This document shows positions 1 through 8,913 of a stretch of 46,818 nucleotides of DNA, one piece after another. The number at the start of each line of letters is the position of its first letter. Positions within the stretch are counted from its first letter, which is position 1. The notes below the pieces were generated by a model. It was not told where the DNA came from. It saw only the letters and a program-made list of their open reading frames with translations, and did not search any database. Origin of the DNA: a virus. The stretch covers positions 1 through 46,818 of the IMG/VR virus record IMGVR_UViG_3300021964_000127; one strand, written 5' to 3'. The position numbers and the translations under genes were made by a program.

Positions 1-290
1 TAGACCAGCCATGTGTCGAACCAGTTCAGCCCGTTGTTGTAGAACCTGTCCGAGTCGTATGCGAACCCGTCGTCATACTGCTGTGGTGTGAACCCGCCAG
101 TCGAGTTCTCTAGTGTCATTGTCAGCACACCGGAGCCGAGTTGCCCATACTCGATCTCCTGCACAAACTCTACGCCTCTGACATACGGAGTGAGGTCAAA
201 CCGCTCGTCAGGTATGCCGCCAGTCACGGTCATGTCGCCGTCAGGCTGTGGTCGTGCGGCGAGCACTTTCCAGTCTGTCGCTATTGCCAT
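1..290 (-). CDS. Minor tail protein, N-terminal fragment (runs off the left edge)
   Basis: The ATG overlaps the stop of the upstream tail gene (TGATG) and the frame stays open for 96 codons to the window edge. The fragment begins MAIATDWKVL and has beta-rich sequence with Gly/Thr turns. Its phrase 'LTMTLENSTGGFTP' closely echoes the upstream minor tail protein ('SVRIDNSDGAFTP'), so the two probably share a fold. From position and this similarity it is a distal tail or baseplate protein. The C-terminal part is missing, so the exact role cannot be assigned. Confidence 0.75.
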   Translation of the reverse strand, partial: MAIATDWKVLAARPQPDGDMTVTGGIPDERFDLTPYVRGVEFVQEIEYGQLGSGVLTMTLENSTGGFTPQQYDDGFAYDSDRFYNNGLNWFDTWLV

Positions 291-1705
291 CACGCCACCT
301 TGTTCGTACCCAGAACACCGTAGTCATCGAGTCCGATCACAAATCCATAAGTAGCAACAGCATCACGACCGTCACCCAACGTCACCTCCCAGTCCGTAGG
401 CGTAATCGTGTACGACACCTGTTGAAATGAGACGCGACTATCAAGGGCGACACCACCCGCCCCCGTGAACTCGATGTGTGCAGGATGGAACAAAGGTCCG
501 ACGAGTTGACCGGGGTTCGTCAGATTCACATTATTGACGCGTGTCTGCGACACGAGTTCATTCACGACAGACAGAGCGGCATCAGCACAGTTCCCTTGAA
601 TCATTCCACCTGTCACCGTTACTGACTGCACAAAGTATTTGACCGCACCGTAACGCGACACGAGATGGTCAGCAAGTTCCTGTGCTTGCGTATCGAATCC
701 CATAGGCAAGTTCGAGAACTCAACTGAACGAGGACCATAGGTCGACACCGTCGCCGCCGATGCTGTTTGGGTGATACCGCCAGTAACAGTCGCGGCGGCT
801 TCCGTGATTACTTGGTCAATGTTGAATCCGACTTGCGGTCGTATGAACGGCAGTTGAGTACCGCTAGGAGTTCCTTCAACAAACTCGTACTCTGCTGTTG
901 CGAGACCTGCACTTGATCCAGTCCACAGCCAGTCACGAGCGATCATGCCGTGCTCGTATTTCAACTCACCGGACGGCGGGAACCCGGTCACAAAGTCGAA
1001 GGCCATACGCATCGGAAGAATGACACCATGTTCGGCGGCGGCCATCTGAGCGAGAGCGTCACCTAGAAAGTTACCCACCTCAATAATCAGTTCTAGTTCT
1101 TCGCCAGTTGTTCCAGCAAACGAACCTGATCGAGAGTAGCCAAGCGGGATCACGGTGTCATACGCGGTGTAGAACACGAAGTCAGCACCGAACGCCGGAA
1201 TGGAACCTGACGGTGTGTAGTTGTTCCACACATCAGTCGCAATGCCGGGAAGCACGTCCGATGCGCCAATGTTGTCGAACTCGGTGTCGGCAGAAACGCG
1301 AGCAATCAGCGTGTAGGCATCATCAACGTCGATGTCTATGTATGCCGAGAACCCGTCGTCGTAATATCGAACATCAGAGACGACACCGACAAACAGCGGC
1401 ACCTGTGCCGTTAGGGACGCTGGGTTGGTGCCGGTCTTTGCTCGTATGTAGACAGGATTAGCGAGCCAGTCCCATTCCTCGTATGCGCCACCACCGAACG
1501 GTGTGAACGCGCCGTCGCTGTTGTCGATACGAACACTTGCCGACGAGGTGCCGACCCTGCCGATCTGCACGTTGCCGGTGACCTCTATCTGTTGAACGCG
1601 TGAAGTGAAGTCAATCGCCGCATCAGGAATACCGTCCGTCGCAACCTGCGTCGCCGCAGTAGCGAACGACCCCATGAAGAATTCCCAGCCCACATAGATC
1701 GTCAC
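290..1705 (-). CDS. Minor tail protein (distal tail/baseplate)
   Basis: This protein of 471 aa follows the tape-measure gene by 3 nt, the usual place for distal-tail and baseplate-hub proteins of siphophages. It starts at a GTG. The sequence is beta-rich, with few charged helices and many Gly, Thr and Val residues. It contains a 'VRIDNSDGAFTPFGGGAYEEWD' type segment near residues 58-80, a pattern seen in minor tail proteins of actinophages; the next gene repeats it. No enzymatic motif was seen. The structural role is inferred mostly from gene order. Confidence 0.75.
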   Translation of the reverse strand: MTIYVGWEFFMGSFATAATQVATDGIPDAAIDFTSRVQQIEVTGNVQIGRVGTSSASVRIDNSDGAFTPFGGGAYEEWDWLANPVYIRAKTGTNPASLTAQVPLFVGVVSDVRYYDDGFSAYIDIDVDDAYTLIARVSADTEFDNIGASDVLPGIATDVWNNYTPSGSIPAFGADFVFYTAYDTVIPLGYSRSGSFAGTTGEELELIIEVGNFLGDALAQMAAAEHGVILPMRMAFDFVTGFPPSGELKYEHGMIARDWLWTGSSAGLATAEYEFVEGTPSGTQLPFIRPQVGFNIDQVITEAAATVTGGITQTASAATVSTYGPRSVEFSNLPMGFDTQAQELADHLVSRYGAVKYFVQSVTVTGGMIQGNCADAALSVVNELVSQTRVNNVNLTNPGQLVGPLFHPAHIEFTGAGGVALDSRVSFQQVSYTITPTDWEVTLGDGRDAVATYGFVIGLDDYGVLGTNKVA

Positions 1706-1708
1706 GGC

Positions 1709-4700
1709 TTAGAACCTGCGTGTGCCGGTGGTCGGGACGTTCAACTGTCCACGACGGCGCGTGTATTTCTCGATCTCTCGAACGATGTCCTCTGCACGCA
1801 TACCGGCGTGAGTGTTGATCGTCACGTTCACAGTTTGACCGCCGCCACCGAGCGCATGATTCGGCACGACGTAACCCGACGAATCCGGCACGAACAGTTC
1901 TGGTCCCATCTCTCCGACGAGGTGTGGCATACCGCCACGAGCCTTGCCGCCCTTTGCAAGAGCAGGAATACGCAACACCTGATCGGCATGAATTGTCTGC
2001 CAGTCGCTCGACGACCTCCAGAACAGCCCGTTGTGTTGCCAAATCTTTTTGCCTTTGCTCGCCCAACCAGACGCAGACCCTGTGAGTTTCTGAACAATCG
2101 AATACGGACCGTCGTTAGGCACAACTGTGTATGTACGTTCAGGTGCAGGTGCAGGTGCCGGTGTCGGCGTGACAGAACCGCCACCGCCACCACCCCCACC
2201 GGGACTTGGTGTCGGCGCAGGAGCAGTCGTGTCGGTTACGTCAGCAATCAGATTTGTCAGACGGTCGATTGCTGTCAGATCGAGAGACAACGCGACAGGT
2301 GTGCCTGTCAGCGTAGTTATCTCGCCGCCGATCTTCGACAAGAAGTTGTTGAACGCATTGAACAAGTTCACCTGAATGTTGTCGACCAAAGTCGCCATCT
2401 GATTCGTCGCCGCTTGCAACGCTTCAGTCAAACTGTCAACAGCAGACTTCTGCCTGTCGACATCTTTCCTTGCCTCTGCAATCGCGTTCTTGTACAACTG
2501 GTCAACAATCCCGACAAGTTTTTGCACTTCGCCTTCTGCGCCAGCGATATCTGCTCCGAATAGAACCTCGCCAGCGAACTTGGCTGTTGATACGCCGATG
2601 CGCGCGATTTCCTCACGCATCCTCAAGAAGTCAGCCATCTCGCCAGAACCAAGACGCAACAAATGTTTCGAGAGTCGAGCACCGCCCTGAAGACCAGCGT
2701 TGACGACTTCAGCGATTACGTCAGGCGGGAAACCCTTGTCACGCAGTTTGATTAGGTTGTCGCGGAACTCGCGTGCTTGACCTAACAGTCGCTGCGTCTG
2801 CGCCATCACATTTGTGTCCGGTGACAGCGACGGCTGGAACAATGACGTGACTTGATCTTGGAAAGAACCGCGTGCTTGCTTCAGCCGATCGAGTTCATCT
2901 TGCGCGGCTTCGAGTTTCGGCAGGTTCTTCTCAATGCCCTTCAGGGCGATTGACAGAGGATCTTTGTCGCCAGCAATCCTAAACTGCGCGCCGCCAAGAC
3001 CGAACGCGTCCTTGAATCCGGCATACTCGTCTTTGAGATCAGCAAGCACTTTCTTGCGTCGAGCCAAATCGTCCTGCGCTTCTGCAAGAGCCTCAGTTGC
3101 TTCTTGGAGTTCCTGTGCCGCGCTAGCAGCCGCCTTGAACTGTTCACCAAGAGCGATGATCGCTGGACCATTTTCTTCAGTTACCAAGCCAAGCCGGTCG
3201 AGTTCTCCAACCAAGTCCTCGAAGATGTTTGCGATCTCGTCAGGTGACGCACCGAACAACTGTTCACCAAACCCACGACCCATAAACGAGTCACCCAACT
3301 GGGCGACAGATCGACTGAGTTGATCGAGTTGTTGCTGGAGTTCTTCCGCAGCCCGAGCAGCCTCATCGATTGGTTCAGCAACACTGCCACGACCACCTCC
3401 GCCACCACCGCCACCTGAACCTCCAGATGCGAGTGCCTCAATCAGATTGCTTCGCAGGTTGAACAGCGGCGCAAGTTCCTGTTGCATGAACTGTCCGAGT
3501 CCAGCAGCAGCCATCGACTCACGCTTGAATCGGATGATGTCGTCAACAAGTTTGACAAGAGCGTCACCACCGAGCACGTCCAAGCCAAGTTCGACTCGAA
3601 CCTCCGCAGAGACACCATCAAGAATCCCGATCTGATCGGCGAGCGCGGCGATCTGCTCGATGTCGTAGCCAGCGAGTTCGCCAGCAGCGACGAGAGTGCG
3701 AGCCATATCGTCGAACGACATCGCTGCACCAGCGACAGAACCAGACAGGTTGTCAGACGACCCTGCTGCTAGATCAGCCATGAACGAATAACGTCGAGTC
3801 GAATACAACGCTGCCTCGGCGCGCGTAGCGATCTCCTCCATCACTTCTGTAGCAGTCCTGCCGTTGCCGACCATCGCCAGTAGAGAGTTGACAGTGTCCT
3901 CGCCAAGCAGCGCGGCAAAGTCGCGGTAGACATCACCGCTGTCGATAATCGCCTGCTGTTCTTCTTCGATCTTCGCAGTGTTGTCGTCGAACGCTTGCCC
4001 AGTTTGCACGAGTGCTTCGACAACTTTGCGATAGTTCTCCATCAACTCGATTTGCTCGACGCTGTTCTCTTCTGTCGTCATTAGCGAAAGCCGCATCGAC
4101 GCTGACAGTTTGTCATACGCAGCAGGTAGGTTCTGCAACTCGTCATTCACCGCGTCGAGACCACCCACCTCGAACGCTGTCAGCAAGCCCTCAAGTTCGC
4201 CCGCGCCATCTTCGAGCGACGGGATTAGATCCTCAACTGACACACCGATCCGGTTGAACGTATCGAGAACACCACCTGCGCTCAACGCGCCCTGTAGCGT
4301 CGCTGCGCCGATCATGTCTGGGATAGCGTCTGCGCCACCCTCTGCCTCTTCACGCACACGCTTGATCTCGTCAGCGAGATTAGAAAGACGATCTGTCAGA
4401 TTTGCGGCAGGATCACCAGCGTCCTTGAACTCTTGCGTCAAAGCCTCCTGACGACTTCTCGCCTCTCTTGCCTCACGGTAATACTCGCCCATGATGATCG
4501 ACAAACCAGTGAACGCTGTGGTCAGACCTAGCACCCACGGGCTTGCGTTACGCAGAGCAACCAGAGCCTTAGATATGCCAGCGATACCAAGAGCGACTGG
4601 ACCCGCTACAGCAGCGACACCTAACAGGGTGGTCACCATCTGCTTGTTGCTGTCGCTCATCCCAGAGAACGCGCCAGTCACAGACTCGATAACGCCCTTG

Positions 4701-5785
4701 ATCAAACCAAGCGCATCTGTCACCATTGGCATCAACTCTTGACCAAGTGTCAACAGGCTGTCTTTCGTTTCAGCCATAGCCTGCTGGAACTTGAATGATG
4801 CTGTTTCGGATACCGCCGCGAACGCTGCGTCAACTGCGCCAGTAGTGTCCGTCATCGACTCGAAGATCGCCTCGGTTGTTGCGACGTTCGCGCCCATCAA
4901 GTCGAGCACACCAGACAACGCACGAATGTTTCCGAACACGCTCGCTGCTGCTGCTTCATTACCTGCGAACTCTTCAGACAGTGTCTTGAGAGTTTCGAGC
5001 AGACCTTCCTCGCGCATCTGTCGCCGTAGCCCTTCGGACGACAGACCCATACCGGTAAGTGCTTCCTCTGCTTGCTTCGTTGGTCGCAAGAGAGATGCCA
5101 AGATTCCGCGAATCTGAGTTGCTGCTTCAGACGCGTTTGTACCAGTACGCGACAAAGCGGCGAACGCCGCGCCGACCTCGTTGAAGCCGACACCCATCGC
5201 GGACGCGAGCGGGAGAACTCGACCCATCGAGCCAGCGAGTTCAGAGGTTTCGAGTTTGCCCTCTCGAACCGTTGCGGTCATAACGTCTGTTGCGTCAGCC
5301 GCAGACAGAACGTCAGCACCGTAAGCGTTCAGCGCAGAGGTCGCTAGATCAGCGATCGTCGCCGTGTCACCCAGACCGATCGCTGAAGCCTTTAGAGACG
5401 CAGAGAGCGTGTCTGTAGCGACAGAGCCACGCAAACCAGCGGAGGTGATAAAGAACAGAGCGTCAGCAGCCTCTTTGCCCGACTTGCCGAACTCGACAGC
5501 CATCGAACGGACATCGCCCTCCATCCGTTTGACTTCATCGCTTGCGATACCGACGAGAGCCGTGATCGAAGTCATCGACCTCTCGAAGTCGGACGCGGTC
5601 TTGACGGCGGCGACACCAACACCAACAAGCGGCAACGTCAGACGTGTCGTCATCTGGCGACCGACTTGACCAGCCTTGTCGCCGAACGCCTTGAGTCTCT
5701 TCTCAGATTGGTTGAGGTCGCGACGCAGACCAGCAGAGTCGCCTGTAAGTACCGCCTTCAGTCTGGCGACGACTGTCTCTGCCAT
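1709..5785 (-). CDS. Tail tape measure protein with C-terminal LysM-like domain
   Basis: At 1358 aa this is the largest gene, and it lies directly after the frameshifted chaperone pair, as tape-measure genes do. The N-terminal 350 residues match the phage tape-measure core family (segments such as 'DFERSMTSITALVG' and 'SAMGVGFNEVGAAF'). A hydrophobic stretch follows at about residues 380-430, where tape measures often carry membrane-active helices. The middle is coiled-coil rich, with Gly-rich linkers. After a Pro-Ala linker, roughly residues 1215-1275 look like a LysM module ('TYTVVPNDGPYSIVQKLTG' to 'QVLRIPAL'), which would bind peptidoglycan. By the usual 1.5 angstrom per residue rule the tail would be about 200 nm long. 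The assignment is secure; the LysM reading is inference from pattern. Confidence 0.95.
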   Translation of the reverse strand: MAETVVARLKAVLTGDSAGLRRDLNQSEKRLKAFGDKAGQVGRQMTTRLTLPLVGVGVAAVKTASDFERSMTSITALVGIASDEVKRMEGDVRSMAVEFGKSGKEAADALFFITSAGLRGSVATDTLSASLKASAIGLGDTATIADLATSALNAYGADVLSAADATDVMTATVREGKLETSELAGSMGRVLPLASAMGVGFNEVGAAFAALSRTGTNASEAATQIRGILASLLRPTKQAEEALTGMGLSSEGLRRQMREEGLLETLKTLSEEFAGNEAAAASVFGNIRALSGVLDLMGANVATTEAIFESMTDTTGAVDAAFAAVSETASFKFQQAMAETKDSLLTLGQELMPMVTDALGLIKGVIESVTGAFSGMSDSNKQMVTTLLGVAAVAGPVALGIAGISKALVALRNASPWVLGLTTAFTGLSIIMGEYYREAREARSRQEALTQEFKDAGDPAANLTDRLSNLADEIKRVREEAEGGADAIPDMIGAATLQGALSAGGVLDTFNRIGVSVEDLIPSLEDGAGELEGLLTAFEVGGLDAVNDELQNLPAAYDKLSASMRLSLMTTEENSVEQIELMENYRKVVEALVQTGQAFDDNTAKIEEEQQAIIDSGDVYRDFAALLGEDTVNSLLAMVGNGRTATEVMEEIATRAEAALYSTRRYSFMADLAAGSSDNLSGSVAGAAMSFDDMARTLVAAGELAGYDIEQIAALADQIGILDGVSAEVRVELGLDVLGGDALVKLVDDIIRFKRESMAAAGLGQFMQQELAPLFNLRSNLIEALASGGSGGGGGGGGRGSVAEPIDEAARAAEELQQQLDQLSRSVAQLGDSFMGRGFGEQLFGASPDEIANIFEDLVGELDRLGLVTEENGPAIIALGEQFKAAASAAQELQEATEALAEAQDDLARRKKVLADLKDEYAGFKDAFGLGGAQFRIAGDKDPLSIALKGIEKNLPKLEAAQDELDRLKQARGSFQDQVTSLFQPSLSPDTNVMAQTQRLLGQAREFRDNLIKLRDKGFPPDVIAEVVNAGLQGGARLSKHLLRLGSGEMADFLRMREEIARIGVSTAKFAGEVLFGADIAGAEGEVQKLVGIVDQLYKNAIAEARKDVDRQKSAVDSLTEALQAATNQMATLVDNIQVNLFNAFNNFLSKIGGEITTLTGTPVALSLDLTAIDRLTNLIADVTDTTAPAPTPSPGGGGGGGGSVTPTPAPAPAPERTYTVVPNDGPYSIVQKLTGSASGWASKGKKIWQHNGLFWRSSSDWQTIHADQVLRIPALAKGGKARGGMPHLVGEMGPELFVPDSSGYVVPNHALGGGGQTVNVTINTHAGMRAEDIVREIEKYTRRRGQLNVPTTGTRRF

Positions 5786-5788
5786 GCC

Positions 5789-6351
5789 TTATCGTTTCCT
5801 CTTGCTTCTCTGTTCTGATACCTGCCGTTGGTGTTCTCTTTCTCCGGCTTCAATCTTGTACAACGCCATCCACTCGACGAGTTCGTGAGACGACATTCGG
5901 TCGCCTAACTCTCGTACTGTCATCCCTAACTCTCGTGCGAGATGAAACATGAATCGACGTTCAGGGTGGGTTACTCCTCGACTGTCTGGGAATCCGAGGA
6001 GGATTTTCCCGCGTCGTCAACCGCCTCGCGGTTTACGCTCGACACTTCGAGACACTTCGCGGTGAGACGGTCGATGACTGCAAAGGACTTGTCAGTTAGC
6101 AGCCAGTCCATATCGTCCTCAGTGAATACAGGGTCGCCGGTCTCTGGATCGAACACGCAAGAACACAGCAGGTAGCCCCACATCAGTTCTTGCTTCTCTG
6201 CGCCGTCGCCGTCGTGTTCGAGCACGGTGTTCATATTCGCGCGTTGCCGTGCGGACATCGAACGAATCTCAACGGTGACATCCCACTCGTCGATTTCATA
6301 CGATGCCGCATCGGTATCGCGTGCTTGCTTGATCTTGTCTTTGATGGACAC
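5789..6351 (-). CDS. Tail assembly chaperone, -1 frameshift product (GT-type)
   Basis: Siphophages make a second, longer tail-assembly chaperone by a -1 ribosomal slip near the end of the first. Here the first frame carries GGGAAAA, a classic X-XXY-YYZ heptamer in the correct register (GCG GGA AAA). After the slip the frame continues without a stop to a TAA at 5789, just before the tape-measure start. The extension includes 'HPERRFMFHLARELG' and 'SSHELVEWMALYKIE', typical of the T-part that contacts the tape measure. The segment also has an internal ATG (HPERRF-ATG), but the coding-like sequence upstream of it favours frameshifting. The chaperone is not expected in the virion. Confidence 0.85.
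5971..6351 (-). CDS. Tail assembly chaperone (G-type, zero frame)
   Basis: This is the short chaperone, acidic with a central 'DEWDVTVEIRSMSARQRANM' region like other tail chaperones that follow the tail-tube gene. Two GTG starts are possible. The upstream one at 6360 overlaps the Shine-Dalgarno sequence AAAGGAG, so the GTG at 6351, eight bases downstream of it, is the better start. It ends at TAA 5971 when no frameshift occurs, giving 126 aa. It is thought to coat the tape measure before tail-tube polymerisation. Confidence 0.85.
   Translation of the reverse strand: MSIKDKIKQARDTDAASYEIDEWDVTVEIRSMSARQRANMNTVLEHDGDGAEKQELMWGYLLCSCVFDPETGDPVFTEDDMDWLLTDKSFAVIDRLTAKCLEVSSVNREAVDDAGKSSSDSQTVEE
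6004..6010 (-). other. -1 ribosomal frameshift slippery heptamer GGGAAAA
   Basis: On the minus strand the sequence reads GC G GGA AAA TCC in the zero frame, which matches the X-XXY-YYZ rule. Slippage to GGG AAA A opens the frame that encodes the T-part of the chaperone. G GGA AAA is a commonly used site in siphophage tail genes. I did not identify a downstream pseudoknot by eye. Confidence 0.8.
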
Positions 6352-6380
6352 GTTGGTCACTCCTTTGGTTGTTGGTTAGA

Positions 6381-6788
6381 TCAGAAGGTGGTGCGGGTTA
6401 CGTCGCCGGTGCATTGGAAGTCAGCCGAGAACGTCACGACATCGCCGACAGGGTTGCTGACGGAGAACGAAGTCAAGATGCACTCGCCGGTGTACTTGAC
6501 ATTGCCGCCGGTATCGCCAGCAGGACCGTAGATGAACGTGCGGCTTGCTGGCTCTGTGCCGATGAAGTAACCGTCAACGGTCGCATCCCAGATGCCTGAT
6601 ACCGAGAGAGTGGCATCACGCAGACCGACGATGTATGACTTCGAGGTCGCGCCGAAGGCGGTCGTCTCTGCGGTCTCAATCGTCTCTGGGAAATCGACGC
6701 TGGTCAGCGTGTCGCTGATGTCGCGGCTGGTGCCGCCAGTGTCGTCAATCTCGAAGTGAGTTGACTTACCGTGTACGAAGGTAGGCAT
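6381..6788 (-). CDS. Tail tube-like protein, short paralogue
   Basis: This 135-aa protein starts 'MPTFVHGKST' and contains 'ETIETAETTAFGATSKSYI'. The next gene to the right has the same opening and the same central block, so the two are tandem paralogues. The fold is expected to be the tail-tube/phage-major-tail beta sandwich: these proteins stack as hexameric rings to form the tube. It lacks the extra C-terminal domain of its neighbour. Which of the two is the main tube subunit cannot be told from sequence alone. Confidence 0.75.
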   Translation of the reverse strand: MPTFVHGKSTHFEIDDTGGTSRDISDTLTSVDFPETIETAETTAFGATSKSYIVGLRDATLSVSGIWDATVDGYFIGTEPASRTFIYGPAGDTGGNVKYTGECILTSFSVSNPVGDVVTFSADFQCTGDVTRTTF

Positions 6789-6809
6789 TGTTGTATTGCT
6801 CCTGTTTGC

Positions 6810-7562
6810 TCAGAATCGCGCGAAGGCGACGTGGAAGGTGATGGAACCGGACGTGGCCGCCGACGATGCGGTGGCGCGTAGGTACTGGGCGACGGTTCCG
6901 GTGACCGCCTTCTGCTCGCTGGTTGCCGTCGCGGACGACACCGTTGAGAACGTAATCAGGTCGGCAAACGTCGCGTCGTCTGCCGAGTCCTGAATCTTGA
7001 TCACGCAGTCAGCGTCAAGCGTGTTCGCAACAACGTGAATGTTGCCGACACCACCGTTCGCTGACGAGGCTGTGTTGTTGACTGATGCGAGATCACCGAG
7101 CGACCCGAACGCAATCGCTGCGCCGGTCGACAACTGGACACCCTGAGCGATCGACAAGGTCAGGTTCGCTGTGCCATCTGTGCTCGCGTTGAAGTCCGCT
7201 GTCACGGTTACCACGTCCGCTACAGGCGATGAGACGCTGTAGGAGGTTTCGTGTGCCTTCGTAAGCGTCGCACGATTACCGATCGTGCCTGAGTCATACT
7301 CGACCGTTACGACTGGTGTCGTTGCCGCACCAAGAATCGCTGACAGTTCCTCGTCCGTGCCGTCGGTGTCAGCAGCCCACATACCTGAGAGCGACAGCGT
7401 GCCGTCACGCAACCCAGTGATGTACGACTTCGATGATTGACCGAAGGCAGTTGTCTCAGCAGTCTCGATCGACATCGACACGTCCGCGCTATTGAAGTAG
7501 GACGACAGATCAAACTCGTCGAGCATGATCGCCGTTCCCTTACCGTGAATGAATGTAGGCAT
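6810..7562 (-). CDS. Major tail (tube) protein, long paralogue
   Basis: This is a 250-aa tail protein whose first 135 residues parallel the short neighbour: MPTFIHGKGT, then IETAETTAFG, SKSYITGLRD and 'TLSLSGMWAADTDG'. The following 110 residues are a Ser/Thr/Ala-rich beta domain ('SLGDLASVNNTASSANGG', 'QYLRATASSAATSG') of the sort displayed on the outside of tail tubes or used as Ig-like decoration. It lies between the neck genes and the chaperones, the canonical position for the major tail protein. Confidence 0.85.
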   Translation of the reverse strand: MPTFIHGKGTAIMLDEFDLSSYFNSADVSMSIETAETTAFGQSSKSYITGLRDGTLSLSGMWAADTDGTDEELSAILGAATTPVVTVEYDSGTIGNRATLTKAHETSYSVSSPVADVVTVTADFNASTDGTANLTLSIAQGVQLSTGAAIAFGSLGDLASVNNTASSANGGVGNIHVVANTLDADCVIKIQDSADDATFADLITFSTVSSATATSEQKAVTGTVAQYLRATASSAATSGSITFHVAFARF

Positions 7563-7825
7563 CAGCCCTCACCTTCTTCGACTTCGAGGTCGTCGTCGTC
7601 GAGTTCGTCTGCGTCGATGTCGTCGTCGAGTTCCTCGATGATCTCGTCAGCAGGCTCTTCGTCTGCGTCGGCTTCCCATTCGGAGTCGGCGACAAGCAGA
7701 CCGCGCTCGACGAGCCAACCAGCCTTTGCTTGTGTCATCTCAAGAAGGTCGCCAGCCTCGTAACGGCGCGTGCCAACGCTGATACCGCTCTGCCCATCTT
7801 CTCCGCCGGTCACCCGAAACTTCAT
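7562..7825 (-). CDS. Small acidic neck or tail-region protein
   Basis: This 87-aa protein begins MKFRVTGGEDG and has a short folded N-terminal part ('RRYEAGDLLEMTQAKAGWLV', resembling small phage neck proteins that start with a beta barrel) and a very acidic Asp/Glu tail. The start is set by a good Shine-Dalgarno (AGGAG) five bases upstream. The frame stays open further upstream with a GTG at 7903, giving 'VRYVAAGVPVTVSRYRTT', so a longer form is possible. It overlaps the tail-tube start by one base. The role is inferred from position only. Confidence 0.65.
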   Translation of the reverse strand: MKFRVTGGEDGQSGISVGTRRYEAGDLLEMTQAKAGWLVERGLLVADSEWEADADEEPADEIIEELDDDIDADELDDDDLEVEEGEG

Positions 7826-7977
7826 CCGATCTCCTACTTGCTCGCGCAGGGTCGTCCGATAGCGACTGACGGTCACGGGGACACCTGCGGCGACATAGCG
7901 CACTTGTGTGTCCGTAATGCTAGATCGCCTTGCGCCACTTGCGATGTACCTCGACGAGTCGAGAGCGAACCCAACGT

Positions 7978-8070
7978 GAAGAAATTTGCGACAAATGTGT
8001 GGTAAACCGTCAAACGGCTGATAACGTGTTGCATATGGGAAAGAACAACGAACAGAAGGAGAACCCCATG
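7978..8070 (+). promoter_or_regulatory. Promoter-leader repeat, copy A
   Basis: First of seven near-identical elements. In transcription order it holds TGTGTGG, a 16-base spacer containing the inverted repeat CCGT-caa-ACGG, the -10-like block TGATAAC, an ATG at 8035 starting ATGGGAAAGAAC, and a strong Shine-Dalgarno AGAAGGAGA, ending at the gene ATG (8068). The distance between the two ATGs is 33 nt and they are in frame. It is divergent from the tail gene that starts at 7825. Confidence 0.85.
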
Positions 8071-8229
8071 AAACTCAACATCGACAAACTTCAGAACGAT
8101 CTCATCGCATACGCGATGATGGCGAACCAGAGCGACATGATGCCAAAGGCGCATATGGATCGCGCTCTGCGTATCTGCCGCATCTTCAACCTCAAGTTCG
8201 AGGACGTATGCGAGGCGGTGAAGTCATGA
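8068..8229 (+). CDS. Small protein heading plus-strand cassette A
   Basis: This 53-aa helical protein (MKLNIDKLQNDL...) contains several Met residues and ends FEDVCEAVKS. I do not recognise it. It is the first gene behind promoter-leader copy A, preceded by AGAAGGAGA six bases before the ATG. An alternative in-frame start at 8035 would add eleven residues beginning MGKN. Its stop overlaps the next start in an ATGA junction, so it is translationally coupled to the rest of the cassette. Confidence 0.7.
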   Translation: MKLNIDKLQNDLIAYAMMANQSDMMPKAHMDRALRICRIFNLKFEDVCEAVKS

Positions 8230-8762
8230 GCAAGATTCGACGCAACCAGCAAACAGGCACACAGATCGAAGTCGGCACCGCAGAGGAGTTAGGTCTCGAC
8301 GACGAAGGCGGCGCATCCAAGTGGTACTGCGTCTGTCTCGAACACAGCGGGATTCTCGGAACCGAGACACGCAAACTCGCGAAGTCGTGGGCATCGAGTC
8401 CTCTTGACTGGTGCTTCGGTTGTTCAGAGAAAGAGAGCGACGAGCCGACCGAAGAGATCGAGCAGGCAGAGGTCGAGCCAGTCGCGATCGAGCAGTCACC
8501 AACCGGCGGTCTGATTCTGCCGTCAGGTCGCGCAGTCGAGATTGGCGACGAGATCACAGTGCTCGATCCGAAGTCAGACGAACGGCGACGCTACCGGCTC
8601 GTGCGAGTCGAGACAAACGGCGACGTGACCTGCTGGGGGTCGATCGACAAGAGCGGTCTCACACCGAACGGTTCGATGCGTACCTTCAAGGCAGATCGAG
8701 TCGTCGATATCAAACACAACAAGTCACGATCACGTTCGATCAGAGAGCAGGAGGACAACTGA
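8226..8762 (+). CDS. Cys-containing protein of unknown function
   Basis: The N-terminal half of this 178-aa protein has a 'WYCVCLEHSGIL' to 'WCFGCSE' arrangement (Cys pairs around residues 35 and 64), a probable zinc site like those in many small actinophage proteins. A Glu-rich linker follows. The C-terminal half reads like a small beta-barrel ('GDEITVLDPKSDERRRYRLV'), as in KOW or DUF-type nucleic-acid-binding folds. No catalytic motif is visible. It is coupled by ATGA to the gene before it. Confidence 0.65.
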   Translation: MSKIRRNQQTGTQIEVGTAEELGLDDEGGASKWYCVCLEHSGILGTETRKLAKSWASSPLDWCFGCSEKESDEPTEEIEQAEVEPVAIEQSPTGGLILPSGRAVEIGDEITVLDPKSDERRRYRLVRVETNGDVTCWGSIDKSGLTPNGSMRTFKADRVVDIKHNKSRSRSIREQEDN

Positions 8763-8763
8763 G

Positions 8764-8913
8764 ATGATCAAGATATGGGAATGGGACAAGCAGCCCTCGT
8801 TCGAGGAGTTCTGCAAGTTCTTTGGTTACGACCCGACCGATGAGTCGTACTGGGAGAACTACGGCGAATGGTCGTCCGAGAACTTCGACGACGAAGGGAA
8901 CCGACGCATATGA
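8764..8913 (+). CDS. Small acidic protein
   Basis: A 49-aa acidic, aromatic-rich peptide (MIKIWEWDKQPSFEEFCKFF...). It begins one base after the previous stop and overlaps the next gene by ATGA. I do not recognise it. Tight packing in the cassette and typical codon use support it as real. Confidence 0.6.
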   Translation: MIKIWEWDKQPSFEEFCKFFGYDPTDESYWENYGEWSSENFDDEGNRRI

